Of a stretch of 64,000 bases of DNA, positions 46,595 through 55,901 are shown piece by piece. Made by a program: the position numbers and the translations under genes. The notes below the pieces were generated by a model. That model saw only the letters and a program-made list of their open reading frames with translations, ran no database searches and was not told the origin of the DNA. The number at the start of each line of letters is the position of its first letter. Position 1 is the first letter of the stretch. Source of the DNA: Peptoniphilus harei. Its GTDB lineage: Bacteria; Bacillota; Clostridia; Tissierellales; Peptoniphilaceae. The DNA is taken from contig NZ_UATM01000032.1 in assembly GCF_900454685.1 (NCBI RefSeq), forward strand, positions 248,001-312,000, read 5' to 3'.

Positions 46595-48293
46595 AAGCTT
46601 GCCCCTGACTAATTGCGATTTCCCTGTAAACTTCGTTGGTCTTCATTAGGTCTTGGTGGTTGCCGTAGCCTGCCACACTTCCATCTTCTAAAACCAAAAT
46701 CTTATCTGCATTTAGTATTGTCGCCACCCTTTGGGCAACAACAATTACAATTTTATCTTCGAGACTCTTCTTCAAAAGCTGTCTAAGTTCGTAATCTGTC
46801 TTGTAATCAAGAGCCGAGAAGGAGTCGTCGAAGAGGTAGACTGATGCATCACGAGTAAGAGCCCTTGCCATAGCAAGTCTTTGTCTTTGGCCACCAGAAA
46901 GATTCCTTCCACCCCTAGAAATTTTCTTTTCTAAAGGCTTGTCACCTAAAAATTCTTTGGCCCTGGCATTTTCTAAGGACTCAAGCATTTTGTCATCCTC
47001 AGCATCTTCCTTGGCATAGGATAAGTTTTCTGCAACAGTTTTTGAGAAAAAGAAGTTTTCTTGTGGAACATAGGAAATCTTGTCCCTAACTTGGTAATTA
47101 TTTAGAGTTTTTATGTCAATTCCATTTAAGAAAAGTTCTCCGTCTCCTGGTTCATAAAATTGTAATAGGAGCCTAAGTAGACTTGACTTACCTGAACCAG
47201 TTCCCCCAATAATACCAAGGGTCTCTCCACTTTTGACATCAAAACTTATGTCATTTAAAACCTTTTGAGAGGCATCTGGATAGGCAAAGGAAAGATTTTT
47301 TGCTTCAATTTCATAAATGTCACCAGATAATTTTTTATCTCCACCAGTCTTTGTAGACTCATATTCCAAGACTTCGTTGATCCTCTCCATGGAAGCGAAG
47401 GTCCTTGGAAGAAGTGACAAGAGAAAACTCATCATTATCATGGCAGATAAGACTTGGGTGATGTATTGGATAAAGGCCATTAGGTCACCAATCCCCATCT
47501 CTCTTATGTCGATGAGCCTTGCACCAAAATAGAGGACAAAGATAATTCCAAAATTTAAAATTGTTCCAAGCATTGGTCTCACATTTACAAGAAGTTTATT
47601 TACCTTAGTTGCCATTTCTTGATAAGAAATGTTAGCTTCATCAAAAATTTCTTCTTCGTATTCATCCTTTGAGAAGGCCCTTATAACCCTAAGTCCAGTT
47701 AGTCTTCTTCTGAAGAGTTCATTTAACTTATCCAGCCTTCTTTGTAGAATTGGAAAATATGGAAGGCCCTTCTTGAAGACAAAATAAATCCCAATCCCAA
47801 TAAAAGGAATCGTAATTGGAAAGACTGCCGACAACTTAACATTAGTTGAAAGAGCCATGATGAGACCACCAATAAACATAAGTGGACCCCTAATAAGAGG
47901 CCTAAGTCCCATTAAGACCATTTGCTCAACTTGGTTGACGTCATCAGTTGTCCTTGTGATAAGTGATGAAATGGAAAAATGTTCCACGTCATCAAAGCTA
48001 AGATAATTTATCTTTTTAAATAGTTTGTACCTAATGTCTCGTGAGAAGGCCATGGTTGTCTTAGAAGAATGGTAGGCAGCAGATGCCCTACACATTACAG
48101 TGAAGATTACCACGATAATCATGATGCCGCCAATCTTTAAGACATAGTCGGTGTCTCCATAGGCCACACCCTTATCAATGACAAGACTCATTAGCTTAGG
48201 GAGGAAAAGTTCCCCAAGAGCATTGCCAAAGGTAAGGAGGATGACCACAAAAATTCTTAATTTGTATTTATTTAATCCTTTGTATATATTCAT
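46581..48293 (-). CDS. ABC exporter, degenerate-site subunit
   Basis: About 570 residues from the ATG at 48293 behind GGAGGAATT. Six membrane segments are followed by an ATPase domain with Walker A GIIGGTGSGKSSLLRLL, signature LSGGQRQRLAMARAL, and Walker B YLFDDSFSALD, in which Asp replaces the catalytic Glu. This pattern is typical of TM287-type subunits that pair with a second chain carrying the intact site. Its stop overlaps the next subunit gene by 14 bp. The pair probably exports lipids, peptides or drugs. The partner is disrupted here, so this chain would have no working partner in this operon. Confidence 0.93.
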   Translation of the reverse strand: MNIYKGLNKYKLRIFVVILLTFGNALGELFLPKLMSLVIDKGVAYGDTDYVLKIGGIMIIVVIFTVMCRASAAYHSSKTTMAFSRDIRYKLFKKINYLSFDDVEHFSISSLITRTTDDVNQVEQMVLMGLRPLIRGPLMFIGGLIMALSTNVKLSAVFPITIPFIGIGIYFVFKKGLPYFPILQRRLDKLNELFRRRLTGLRVIRAFSKDEYEEEIFDEANISYQEMATKVNKLLVNVRPMLGTILNFGIIFVLYFGARLIDIREMGIGDLMAFIQYITQVLSAMIMMSFLLSLLPRTFASMERINEVLEYESTKTGGDKKLSGDIYEIEAKNLSFAYPDASQKVLNDISFDVKSGETLGIIGGTGSGKSSLLRLLLQFYEPGDGELFLNGIDIKTLNNYQVRDKISYVPQENFFFSKTVAENLSYAKEDAEDDKMLESLENARAKEFLGDKPLEKKISRGGRNLSGGQRQRLAMARALTRDASVYLFDDSFSALDYKTDYELRQLLKKSLEDKIVIVVAQRVATILNADKILVLEDGSVAGYGNHQDLMKTNEVYREIAISQGQAYEEE

Positions 48294-48366
48294 AATTCCT
48301 CCATCATAACATTCTAACATATAGGGATTTAAAAGAAAATTCCATGAAGATAGATGCAAGACTTGC

Positions 48367-48372
48367 TATAAT
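48367..48372 (+). promoter_or_regulatory. Extended -10 of the RidA gene
   Basis: TTGCTATAAT contains a TGn extension of a perfect TATAAT, 20 bp before the start codon; no strong -35 is visible. Confidence 0.5.
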
Positions 48373-48391
48373 GGTTGAAGAGGTGATATAG

Positions 48392-48811
48392 ATGGAAAAA
48401 AATCCAATGCCACAAGGAAGATACTTGCCAGCCAAAAAGTCACAGGGATTTATTTACTCAGCAGGTATGACCCCAAGACTTGACGGCAAACTAATATTAG
48501 AAGGAAAGGTCTCAAGCGATAAGGAAATCTCTTTTTATAAGGAAGCAGTAGTCCAAGCAACAAAAAATGCCTTGGCAGCAATAAAAAATACCTTAGAAGA
48601 TGGCGAAGTCTTAAAAGAAATAATTTCCATGACAGTCTATGTAAACGCCGAAGAAGATTTTACGGCCCACTCAAAGATAGCAGACCTTGGATCAAACTAT
48701 CTCTTTGAAGTCCTTGGAGAAAAAGGAATCTCCCCAAGAGCCGCAATAGGGGTGATGACATTGCCTGGCAACGCCCCAGTAGAAATCCAACTAGTAGCAA
48801 GTTATAAGTAG
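48392..48811 (+). CDS. RidA/YjgF-family protein
   Basis: 139 residues. The family core appears as GFIYSAGMTPRLDGKLI, AVVQATKNALAAIKNTL, and the C-terminal SPRAAIGVMTLPGNAPVEIQLVASYK. The Arg that binds the carboxylate of imine intermediates is present in SPRAAIGV. RidA hydrolyses reactive enamines or imines made by PLP enzymes such as threonine dehydratase. This member has a shorter, more diverged N-terminus than archetypal RidA, so it may belong to another Rid subgroup. It is monocistronic, divergent from the ABC exporter pair, behind GAGGTG. Confidence 0.88.
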   Translation: MEKNPMPQGRYLPAKKSQGFIYSAGMTPRLDGKLILEGKVSSDKEISFYKEAVVQATKNALAAIKNTLEDGEVLKEIISMTVYVNAEEDFTAHSKIADLGSNYLFEVLGEKGISPRAAIGVMTLPGNAPVEIQLVASYK

Positions 48812-48827
48812 AATATAAATAAAAAAA

Positions 48828-48867
48828 GGAATGTCTCCTTTAATCTAAAGGCTACATTCCTTTTTTT
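48828..48867 (+). terminator. RidA gene terminator
   Basis: Stem GGAATGTxxCCTTT/AAAGGxxACATTCC followed by seven T. Confidence 0.85.
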
Positions 48868-48930
48868 ATTCTCATTTTTTTACTTATAAGCTTTCTTATT
48901 CTACTTAAGTATTAAATAAAGACTTGCAAG

Positions 48931-48957
48931 AAAAAAGAGAGAGCATAAACTCCCTCT
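48931..48957 (-). terminator. tuf terminator
   Basis: Stem AGAGGGAG/CTCTCTCT (one mismatch) followed by TTTTTT on the minus strand. Confidence 0.75.
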
Positions 48958-48996
48958 AATTTTATTTATTAAGATTTGTCTGTTAATCCCAAAGGA

Positions 48997-50190
48997 TTAG
49001 TCAAGAATCTTTGATACTACTCCTGATGCTACAGTTCTTCCACCTTCACGAATAGCGAATCTTAGTCCTTCGTCCATAGCGATTGGTGTGATTAGTGTTA
49101 CTGTAAATGTTGAGTTATCTCCAGGCATTACCATTTCTACGCCTTCTGCTAATTGGATATCTCCTGTTACGTCTGTTGTTCTGAAGTAGAATTGTGGTCT
49201 GTATCCGTTAAAGAATGGTGTGTGTCTTCCACCTTCTTCTTTTGTTAGTACGTACACTTCTGCTTCAAATTTTGTGTGTGGGTGAATTGTTCCTGGTGCT
49301 GCTAGTACTTGTCCTCTTTGGATTTCTTCTCTTTGTACACCTCTTAGTAGGGCTCCAATGTTGTCTCCTGCTTCTGCTTGGTCTAGTTGTTTTCTAAACA
49401 TTTCAACACCTGTTACTACTACTTGTCTACTTTCGTCTGTTAATCCAACTAGTTCTACTGTGTCTCCTACTTTTACTACACCTTGTTCTACTCTTCCTGT
49501 TGCTACTGTACCTCTACCTGTGATTGAGAAGATGTCTTCGATAGGCATTAGGAATGGGTGTTCTGTATCTCTTACTGGAGTTGGGATGTATTCGTCAACT
49601 TCTTTCATTAGGTTGTCAATTTTGTCTCCCCATTCTCCGTCTGGATCGTCTAGTGCTTTTAGAGCTGATCCTACTACGATTGGTGTGTTGTCTCCGTCAA
49701 AGTCGTATTCTGATAGTAGGTCTCTTACTTCCATTTCTACTAATTCAATTAGTTCTGGATCGTCTACTTGGTCTTCTTTGTTTAGGAATACTACAATCTT
49801 TGGTACACCAACTTGTCTTGCAAGTAGGATGTGTTCTCTTGTTTGTGGCATTGGACCGTCTGCAGCTGATACTACTAGGATTGCTCCGTCCATTTGTGCT
49901 GCTCCTGTGATCATGTTCTTAACATAGTCAGCGTGTCCTGGGCAGTCTACGTGAGCGTAGTGTCTGTTTGCTGTTTCGTATTCTACGTGAGAAGTTGAAA
50001 TTGTAATTCCTCTTTCTCTTTCTTCTGGAGCCTTGTCAATGTGTGCGTAGTCAACGAATTCTCCGCCGCCATATCTCTTGTTCATTACAAGTGTGATTGC
50101 AGCTGTAAGTGTTGTCTTACCGTGGTCAACGTGACCAATTGTTCCAATGTTTACGTGTGGTTTATTTCTTTCAAATTTTGCTTTTCCCAT
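48997..50190 (-). CDS. tuf: Elongation factor Tu
   Basis: 397 residues, full length. GTPase motifs [16 protein letters not shown] and NKEDQVDD are intact, and the C-terminal region ends [15 protein letters not shown]. It delivers aminoacyl-tRNA to the ribosome. Codon use is extremely biased, giving many T/A/G-rich overlapping frames. The gene stands alone with its own promoter and terminator; no fusA or rps genes of the str operon are adjacent, so the tuf locus has separated from it. A second tuf copy elsewhere cannot be excluded. Confidence 0.99.
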   Translation of the reverse strand: MGKAKFERNKPHVNIGTIGHVDHGKTTLTAAITLVMNKRYGGGEFVDYAHIDKAPEERERGITISTSHVEYETANRHYAHVDCPGHADYVKNMITGAAQMDGAILVVSAADGPMPQTREHILLARQVGVPKIVVFLNKEDQVDDPELIELVEMEVRDLLSEYDFDGDNTPIVVGSALKALDDPDGEWGDKIDNLMKEVDEYIPTPVRDTEHPFLMPIEDIFSITGRGTVATGRVEQGVVKVGDTVELVGLTDESRQVVVTGVEMFRKQLDQAEAGDNIGALLRGVQREEIQRGQVLAAPGTIHPHTKFEAEVYVLTKEEGGRHTPFFNGYRPQFYFRTTDVTGDIQLAEGVEMVMPGDNSTFTVTLITPIAMDEGLRFAIREGGRTVASGVVSKILD

Positions 50191-50221
50191 GCTATTCCTC
50201 CTGGATATTTAAATTAAGTTC

Positions 50222-50250
50222 ATAATACCTCAAATTCAAATTTTTTTCAA
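50222..50250 (-). promoter_or_regulatory. tuf promoter
   Basis: TTGAAA (50245-50250), 17-bp spacer, TATTAT (50222-50227) on the minus strand, with a short leader and strong AGGAGG. Confidence 0.75.
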
Positions 50251-50270
50251 CATTTAAGCCAATTTAAGCC

Positions 50271-51614
50271 TTAAATTGCTTCCATTTTTCTTCTTACAAA
50301 GGTGTTCATAAAGTAGGCTATGAAAAATACTGACGCAATCTCTGCAATTACGTAACCCCACCAAATTTCGTTAACTGTAAAGAAGGTCACTGCTATATAG
50401 GCAACTGGTAATAGGACTATGATTTGTCTTAGGATTGAGTCAAGTAGTGCCAAGATTCCGTTGCCAAAGGCTTGGAAGACTGATGTCCCTACTATTGATA
50501 TGCCAGCAAATACATAGGATAGGGCACAAATCCTAAGCATTGGTATTCCAATTTCCAACATCTTGTCCGATGCTGAGAATATTCCTAAGATTTCTCTTGG
50601 GAAGGTCATAATAAGTCCCGATACTATTAGGGTCATTACTATTACTGTTGCAAAGGCAAGCTTTATCGATTTTATAATCCTCTCTTTATATTTTGCCCCA
50701 TAGTTGTAGGCGATGATTGGAACTAGTCCGTTGTTTATTCCAAAGATTGGCATAAAGACAAAGGACTGAACCTTGAAATAGGCGCCTAGGGCTGCTATGG
50801 CAGATGTGGAAATCTCTGATAGCATTTTGTTTAATACATATATTGTAAAGGACTGGATTGTTATTGTAATCATTGATGGAATCCCAACAATATAAATCCC
50901 CTTAATAATTTTTGGATTAAAAGAAAACTTCTTAATAGTTATATCTGGATTAAACTTGTGCTGGAAGAAGGCTCCACATATTGCTCCAATAATTTGTCCT
51001 GTTACAGTTGCAACTGCTGCACCCTTTACCCCCATGGCTGGAAGTCCAAAATAACCAAAGATAAATATTGGGTCTAGGATAATATTTAGTACTGCCCCAA
51101 TAAGTTGGGTCAACATGGTAAATATTGTCCTACCCGTTGATTGAAGGGTTCTTTCCAAAAATATTTGTGTAAATACACCTACAGATAGGCCCATTACAAT
51201 TTGAAGATAGTCCACTCCATAGTTAATTATATTTTCATTCGTTGTTTGAGCTGACACAAAGGGCATTGGCAAAAACCTTGACAAAATAAATAGAAGTATT
51301 CCATATAGTATGGCAAGTGTAAGTCCATTTTCCGCTGTCTTGTTGGCCCGATCAAAGTTTTTCTCTCCCAAGTATCTTGAGATGAGTGAGTTCATACCAA
51401 CTCCTGTACCTACTCCAATTCCTATCATTATATTTTGAATAGGAAAGGCAATGGCAATGGCTGTGAAGGCCTCTTCATTTATCTTTCCAATGTAGTAGGA
51501 GTCTACCAAGTTGTACATGGACTGGATAAACATAGAGATCACAATTGGAAAAGATACTTGAAATAAAAGTTTTGGGATTGACATAGTCCCCAATTTATTT
51601 TCATTATTTTGCAC
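50271..51614 (-). CDS. MATE-family efflux transporter
   Basis: 447 residues with 12 hydrophobic segments in two similar halves. Family marks include NLVDSYYIGKINEEAFTAIAIAFPIQN and the GMNSLISRYLGEKNFDRANK loop. MATE pumps export cationic drugs or metabolites using sodium or proton gradients; the substrate is not predictable. It is a single gene, 80 bp upstream of tuf in the same direction with no hairpin between, so it may read through into tuf at a low level. The start is behind AGGTGATTA. Confidence 0.92.
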   Translation of the reverse strand: MQNNENKLGTMSIPKLLFQVSFPIVISMFIQSMYNLVDSYYIGKINEEAFTAIAIAFPIQNIMIGIGVGTGVGMNSLISRYLGEKNFDRANKTAENGLTLAILYGILLFILSRFLPMPFVSAQTTNENIINYGVDYLQIVMGLSVGVFTQIFLERTLQSTGRTIFTMLTQLIGAVLNIILDPIFIFGYFGLPAMGVKGAAVATVTGQIIGAICGAFFQHKFNPDITIKKFSFNPKIIKGIYIVGIPSMITITIQSFTIYVLNKMLSEISTSAIAALGAYFKVQSFVFMPIFGINNGLVPIIAYNYGAKYKERIIKSIKLAFATVIVMTLIVSGLIMTFPREILGIFSASDKMLEIGIPMLRICALSYVFAGISIVGTSVFQAFGNGILALLDSILRQIIVLLPVAYIAVTFFTVNEIWWGYVIAEIASVFFIAYFMNTFVRRKMEAI

Positions 51615-51681
51615 TTAATCACCTCTTACTCTTTTATTGTAATCCTAACTATTATATAGGAAGATATAAGTTTTTTGAAGT

Positions 51682-51714
51682 ATAAAAAAGAAGTTAGGAA
51701 AATTCCCAACTTCT
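51682..51714 (-). terminator. Terminator after the small membrane protein ORF
   Basis: Stem AAGAAGTTGGG/CCTAACTTCTT (51688-51714) with a T-run on the minus strand. Its presence supports transcription of the short ORF upstream. Confidence 0.75.
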
Positions 51715-51786
51715 TAAATATCATTTTTTTCTCTTAACAGTAATAATGTTTTCGTAATAGTATAGAAAAATAAGATTAAACCAATC

Positions 51787-51945
51787 CTATTTATTTTTAT
51801 GAATATCGTATAAGCAATAACAAATCTGAACAAAAAATCCAAAAGTAAATAGCAAAAATATACTACGACCTCTTTTAAAATATGATATAAGAGTAAAATT
51901 TAAAAATATAAAATTTAAAAATATTAACGTTTTATTCTTCTTCAA
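51787..51945 (-). CDS. Possible small membrane protein
   Basis: A 52-residue ORF if the TTG at 51945 is used; this start lies 6 bp after AGGTGAT, whereas the in-frame ATG at 51975 has no ribosome binding site. Two hydrophobic stretches (LIFLNFIFLNFTLIS and FLLFTFGFFVQICYCL) are separated by FKRGRS, predicting a small hairpin membrane protein. A terminator follows. Composition is low-complexity, so it may be spurious. I do not recognise it. Confidence 0.4.
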   Translation of the reverse strand: MKKNKTLIFLNFIFLNFTLISYFKRGRSIFLLFTFGFFVQICYCLYDIHKNK

Positions 51946-52155
51946 AATATCACCTGCTAAATTTAATAATATCACAATCCTCGTCCATTTCTAAATTTTA
52001 TTTTCTCAATTAAGGAAATTACTAAATATTATTACTATATAAACTTTATTCCATAAATATAATATTGAATTTTTTTCAATTTATTTTTTAATTATTTCCA
52101 GCGCACTTTATACAATAATCATTTAATGATAAAATAAAAGCAACGAGGTGATTTT

Positions 52156-53109
52156 TTGAAATTATTGATTACGAGTAATATTCCAGAAAAAATTTACGAT
52201 GAGCTAGACAAACATTTTGAAATAAGCTATCACGACTCCAACGTTCCACTAAAAAAAGAAGAAATTATAGAAATGATAAAGGGACAAGATGCTCTTTTAT
52301 GTCCCCTATCAGATAAAATCGATAAGGAAGTAATTGATGCTGGCGACAATTTAAAAATTATTGCCAACTATGGAGCTGGCTTCGACAATATAGATATTGA
52401 TTACGCAAGAGAAAAGGGAATTGTTGTTACTAACGCACCTGCTCCTGCATCTGCTGTGTCCACAGCTGAGCTTGCTTTTGGCCTTATGCTTGCTGCTGCA
52501 AGAAGAATTGTATCTGGCGACAAGGTTACAAGAGCTGGAGAGTTTTACGGCTGGAGACCAACTTTTTATCTTGGAAGCCAACTTAAGGGAAAGACTCTTG
52601 GCATCATTGGCCTAGGAAACATTGGAAAAAATCTTGCCAAAAGAGCAAGAGCCTTTGAAATGAAGGTTGTCTATTATTCACGCACAAGAAAAGAAGATTT
52701 TGAAAAAGAATTTGGCCTAGAATACATGGATAAAGATGAGGTAATAAAGTCTTCTGACTTTTTAAGTCTTCACATAGCCTTTGTGCCTGAACTCCATCAC
52801 ATGATTTCCAAAAAAGAACTTGAAATGATGAAAAAATCTGCTATATTAATTAATGCGTCTAGGGGTCCAGTTGTTGACGAAGAAGCCCTTACCAATGCAC
52901 TAATAGAAAATGTAATTGCAGGAGCAGCCCTTGATGTTTATGAATTTGAACCAAAGGTAAATGAAAAACTCATGGTCCTAGACAATGTAATTCTTGCTCC
53001 TCACCTTGGTAATGCAACTTTTGAAGCAAGACTTGAGATGGGAGAAAATGCAAAGGACAATTTAATTGCCTTCAAGGAAGGCAAGAGTCCTAAGAACAAA
53101 GTAAACTGA
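52156..53109 (+). CDS. D-isomer-specific 2-hydroxyacid dehydrogenase
   Basis: 317 residues. The NAD-binding fold has LGIIGLGNIGKNLAKRA. Catalytic residues lie in NASRGPVVDEEAL (Arg), DVYEFEP (Glu) and LAPHLGNAT (His). Closest in type are glyoxylate/hydroxypyruvate reductases and other D-2-hydroxyacid enzymes; specificity is not clear. The start is a TTG at 52156, 5 bp after GAGGTG. The gene precedes the formimidoylglutamase gene by 8 bp, so they are co-transcribed, suggesting a shared amino- or keto-acid pathway that I cannot name. Confidence 0.92.
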   Translation: MKLLITSNIPEKIYDELDKHFEISYHDSNVPLKKEEIIEMIKGQDALLCPLSDKIDKEVIDAGDNLKIIANYGAGFDNIDIDYAREKGIVVTNAPAPASAVSTAELAFGLMLAAARRIVSGDKVTRAGEFYGWRPTFYLGSQLKGKTLGIIGLGNIGKNLAKRARAFEMKVVYYSRTRKEDFEKEFGLEYMDKDEVIKSSDFLSLHIAFVPELHHMISKKELEMMKKSAILINASRGPVVDEEALTNALIENVIAGAALDVYEFEPKVNEKLMVLDNVILAPHLGNATFEARLEMGENAKDNLIAFKEGKSPKNKVN

Positions 53110-53117
53110 GGTGTAAA

Positions 53118-54149
53118 ATGATAAATTATTATAGTCCACAAGATATGACAATATGGTCTGGAAGAATTGATGACGAAAATGATTACGAGTCTTTTAGGTG
53201 GCATCAATGGGTTAAACCCCTTGACCTAAACGACGAAAGCTTAAGTCCCTTTGATGGCAAACTTGGCTTTGGTATCATAGGCTTTGAATCTGACCAAGGT
53301 ATTGAACTTAACAAAGGAAGGTTTGGAGCTGCTGCTGGTCCTGCTGCCATAAGAAAGGAACTCGCAAAGCTACCATGTCAATTTTCTGAAGAAGTTAAAA
53401 TTTTTGACTGCGGCAATGTGACAAGTAAGTACACAACTCTTGAAACCAGCCAAGACCAACTAGCTATGGCTGTGAAAAGAGTTCTTGAATTAAATCTATT
53501 TCCCCTTGTCCTTGGTGGAGGTCACGAAACTGCCTTTGGTCACTACAAGGGAATTAGCACCTTCCTTGATGACAAGGAAGACAACAAGCTTGGCATTTTA
53601 AACTTCGATGCCCACTTTGACCTTAGGCCTTATGAAAAAGGAAATGGAACAAGTGGAACAATGTTTAGACAAATTGCAGACTACACTCGTGAAAAGGGAA
53701 CTCAATATGCCTACTATGTAATGGGAATTCAAAAGCACTCCAATACACTTTCACTTTTTAGGACTGCTGAAGACCTTGGGGTTAAGTATGTACTTGGTAA
53801 GAACTTTATCAATGGAGACTTCTTTGAAATTGTTCACGAACTTGATGAGTACATTGGAGAACAAGACCACCTATACGTTACAATTTGTATGGATTGCTTC
53901 ACATCTTCCTATGCACCAGGTGTCTCTGCTCCACAAGCCTTGGGCATTGATCCAGAAAAAGTAATCCTACTTTTAAAACACGTCTTCTCAACTGGCAAGC
54001 CAACAAGCTTTGACATATGTGAAGTTTCTCCAAGATTCGACCACGACTCTGTAACTGCCAACTTGGCATCAATCCTTGTGTACACAGTTGTGTCAACTAT
54101 GGCCAACCACGTCTTGGGTAAAGCAAATAAAAAATATATTCCTAGATAA
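53118..54149 (+). CDS. hutG: Formimidoylglutamase-like ureohydrolase
   Basis: 343 residues, arginase superfamily. Metal-binding motifs are GGGHE and NFDAHFDLR. The third block reads TICMDCFTSSYAPGVSAP, where arginases have SxDxDxxDP: the first metal-bridging Asp is Cys here, while the second Asp remains. APGVSAPQALG is typical of HutG, which splits formimidoylglutamate from histidine to glutamate plus formamide. No hutH, hutU or hutI lies next to it, so the assignment rests on sequence alone. The Asp-to-Cys change may be a subfamily trait or may alter metal use. Confidence 0.8.
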   Translation: MINYYSPQDMTIWSGRIDDENDYESFRWHQWVKPLDLNDESLSPFDGKLGFGIIGFESDQGIELNKGRFGAAAGPAAIRKELAKLPCQFSEEVKIFDCGNVTSKYTTLETSQDQLAMAVKRVLELNLFPLVLGGGHETAFGHYKGISTFLDDKEDNKLGILNFDAHFDLRPYEKGNGTSGTMFRQIADYTREKGTQYAYYVMGIQKHSNTLSLFRTAEDLGVKYVLGKNFINGDFFEIVHELDEYIGEQDHLYVTICMDCFTSSYAPGVSAPQALGIDPEKVILLLKHVFSTGKPTSFDICEVSPRFDHDSVTANLASILVYTVVSTMANHVLGKANKKYIPR

Positions 54150-54169
54150 AAATAATTTAAGTATAAAAA

Positions 54170-54197
54170 TTGCCATGGATTTCTCCATGGCTTTTTC
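54170..54197 (+). terminator. Terminator of the dehydrogenase-hutG operon
   Basis: Stem GCCATGGA/TCCATGGC with a 4-nt loop followed by five T. Confidence 0.9.
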
Positions 54198-54243
54198 TTT
54201 TGCAAAAATCATAAAATTTTCTTTTCTTATTTTCTTCTATTAT

Positions 54244-55023
54244 CTATAAAGAGTTACCAGACTCAATAGATATTTCATAAAACTTATCTAAAATCGAATC
54301 CAGCTTAAGATTTTTCTTTTCTTCTCCAGCAAAGTCCATAATCTTTTCTCCCTTGTGCATCATTATGAGCCTGTCACCATAGTCAAGAGAATAATTTAAG
54401 TTGTGGGTAACCATAAGGGCTGTCAAATTTTTTTCTCTCACAATTTTATTGGTGATGTCCATAACTGTGTCAGCTGTCTTTGGATCAAGAGCCGCTGTGT
54501 GTTCGTCAAGGATTAAAAAATCTATGGGGACAAGTGTAGCCATTATTAGGGCAAGAGCCTGCCTTTGGCCACCTGATAAGAGCCCAACCTTGTCGTCTAA
54601 CTTGTCTTCGAGTCCAAGGCCAAGTCCCCTTAGGGTCTCCCTATAAATTTCTCTTTTCTTTTTATTTACTCCTGGCAGCAAGTTCCAAGACTTGTTTTTA
54701 TTTTCTGCCATGGACATATTTTCTAAAATCGTCATCTTTGGTGAAGTCCCCATCTTTGGATCTTGAAAGACCCTCCCCATCTTGACGTATCTCTTGTGCT
54801 CTGGAATTTTTTTAAGATTCTCTCCGTCGATTAAAATTTCTCCTGAGTCTTCTCTTAGGGACCCACAAATAATATTTAAAAGAGTAGACTTGCCTGACCC
54901 ATTAGACCCAATAATGCTGACAAATTGTCCCTTGGGAAGAGTAAGGTCAAAACTCTCAAAAAGTTTATTCTCATTTGCTGTTCCAATATTAAAAGTTTTA
55001 TCAATTGATCTTAGTTCAAGCAT
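54244..55023 (-). CDS. trpZ: ABC transporter ATPase, tryptophan-type (TrpZ-like)
   Basis: About 259 residues from the ATG at 55023; an upstream frame extension lies inside the permease gene. Walker A is IIGSNGSGKSTLLNII, the signature GLLSGGQRQALAL, and Walker B FLILDEHTAALDPKTA. It energises import by the permease and substrate-binding protein. The start overlaps the permease stop by 8 bp. Its family is that of ABC-type uncharacterised transporters now known as TrpXYZ in Streptococcus; the UGG T-box upstream supports tryptophan. Confidence 0.85.
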   Translation of the reverse strand: MLELRSIDKTFNIGTANENKLFESFDLTLPKGQFVSIIGSNGSGKSTLLNIICGSLREDSGEILIDGENLKKIPEHKRYVKMGRVFQDPKMGTSPKMTILENMSMAENKNKSWNLLPGVNKKKREIYRETLRGLGLGLEDKLDDKVGLLSGGQRQALALIMATLVPIDFLILDEHTAALDPKTADTVMDITNKIVREKNLTALMVTHNLNYSLDYGDRLIMMHKGEKIMDFAGEEKKNLKLDSILDKFYEISIESGNSL

Positions 55024-55894
55024 TTTGGACCTTCTTTCTCTTTCCCCTTCCTGCAATTAATATCACAAGGAAAATCACTGCAGTTATAAGTTTCATTGAG
55101 TTGGCTGAAAAACCAAGGGCAATGGCAAGGGCAATTGAAGCCTTATAAAGAATTGAACCTATTAAAACTTTTGTGGTGTCCTTGATAAAGTCGAAGGACT
55201 GCAAAAGCTTCATCCCAAGCACAACAGAAGCAAGACCCATTACCATAGACCCAGTTCCCATGGAAACTTCAAAAAATCTCTGATTTTGGCAAACTATAGA
55301 CCCACTTAGGGCAACAAGTCCGTTGGAAAGGGCAAGACCACAAATTTTTACCCTACCAGGATCAACTGCCATGGTCCTCACAAGACTTTCGTTGTCGCCA
55401 CAGGCCTTTAAAATAAATCCAGCCTTGGTTCCTAAAAAATAATCTAAAAGTATTTTAATAATAAAGACAAGAGGGACCATTACAAAGAGCAGGTCATAAG
55501 ATTTTAAATTTTCTGGCACAAGTCTTGCAAGACCTGTAGAAAAAATTGTCTCACTATTAAAGATAGGCACATTGGCCTTGCCTGCAATTTTTAAATTAAT
55601 TGTCCAAAGGGCCGTCTGCATTATAAGTCCTGCAAGTAAGTCCTCTACCTTTAGCTTGATGTGGATAAGACCTGTCAAAGATCCTGCCAAAGCACCAGCC
55701 AAAAAACTAATGACTAGAGCGAGGCCAGGACTTATTCCCCTTAGGATGGCAAAGACTGTTACTGCTGCACCTAGAGGAAAAGACCCGTCAACTGTTAGGT
55801 CTGGGAAGTCCAAGATGCTATAGGCAATGTAAAGACCCAGTGCTAAGAAACTATAAGTCAGCCCCTGGCTTATTATTCCTAATAAGATATCCAT
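55016..55894 (-). CDS. trpY: ABC transporter permease, tryptophan-type (TrpY-like)
   Basis: 292 residues with eight or nine hydrophobic segments. The sequence DFPDLTVDGSFPLGAAV near the N-terminus is a conserved mark of this branched-chain-type permease group. It also has LKACGDNESLVRTMAVDPGRVKICGLALSNGLVALSG, the cytoplasmic EAA-like loop. Only one permease gene exists, so it likely forms a homodimer. It lies between the substrate-binding protein (7 bp gap) and the ATPase, with which it overlaps. Confidence 0.88.
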   Translation of the reverse strand: MDILLGIISQGLTYSFLALGLYIAYSILDFPDLTVDGSFPLGAAVTVFAILRGISPGLALVISFLAGALAGSLTGLIHIKLKVEDLLAGLIMQTALWTINLKIAGKANVPIFNSETIFSTGLARLVPENLKSYDLLFVMVPLVFIIKILLDYFLGTKAGFILKACGDNESLVRTMAVDPGRVKICGLALSNGLVALSGSIVCQNQRFFEVSMGTGSMVMGLASVVLGMKLLQSFDFIKDTTKVLIGSILYKASIALAIALGFSANSMKLITAVIFLVILIAGRGKRKKVQNA

Positions 55895-55901
55895 GACCCA
55901 C

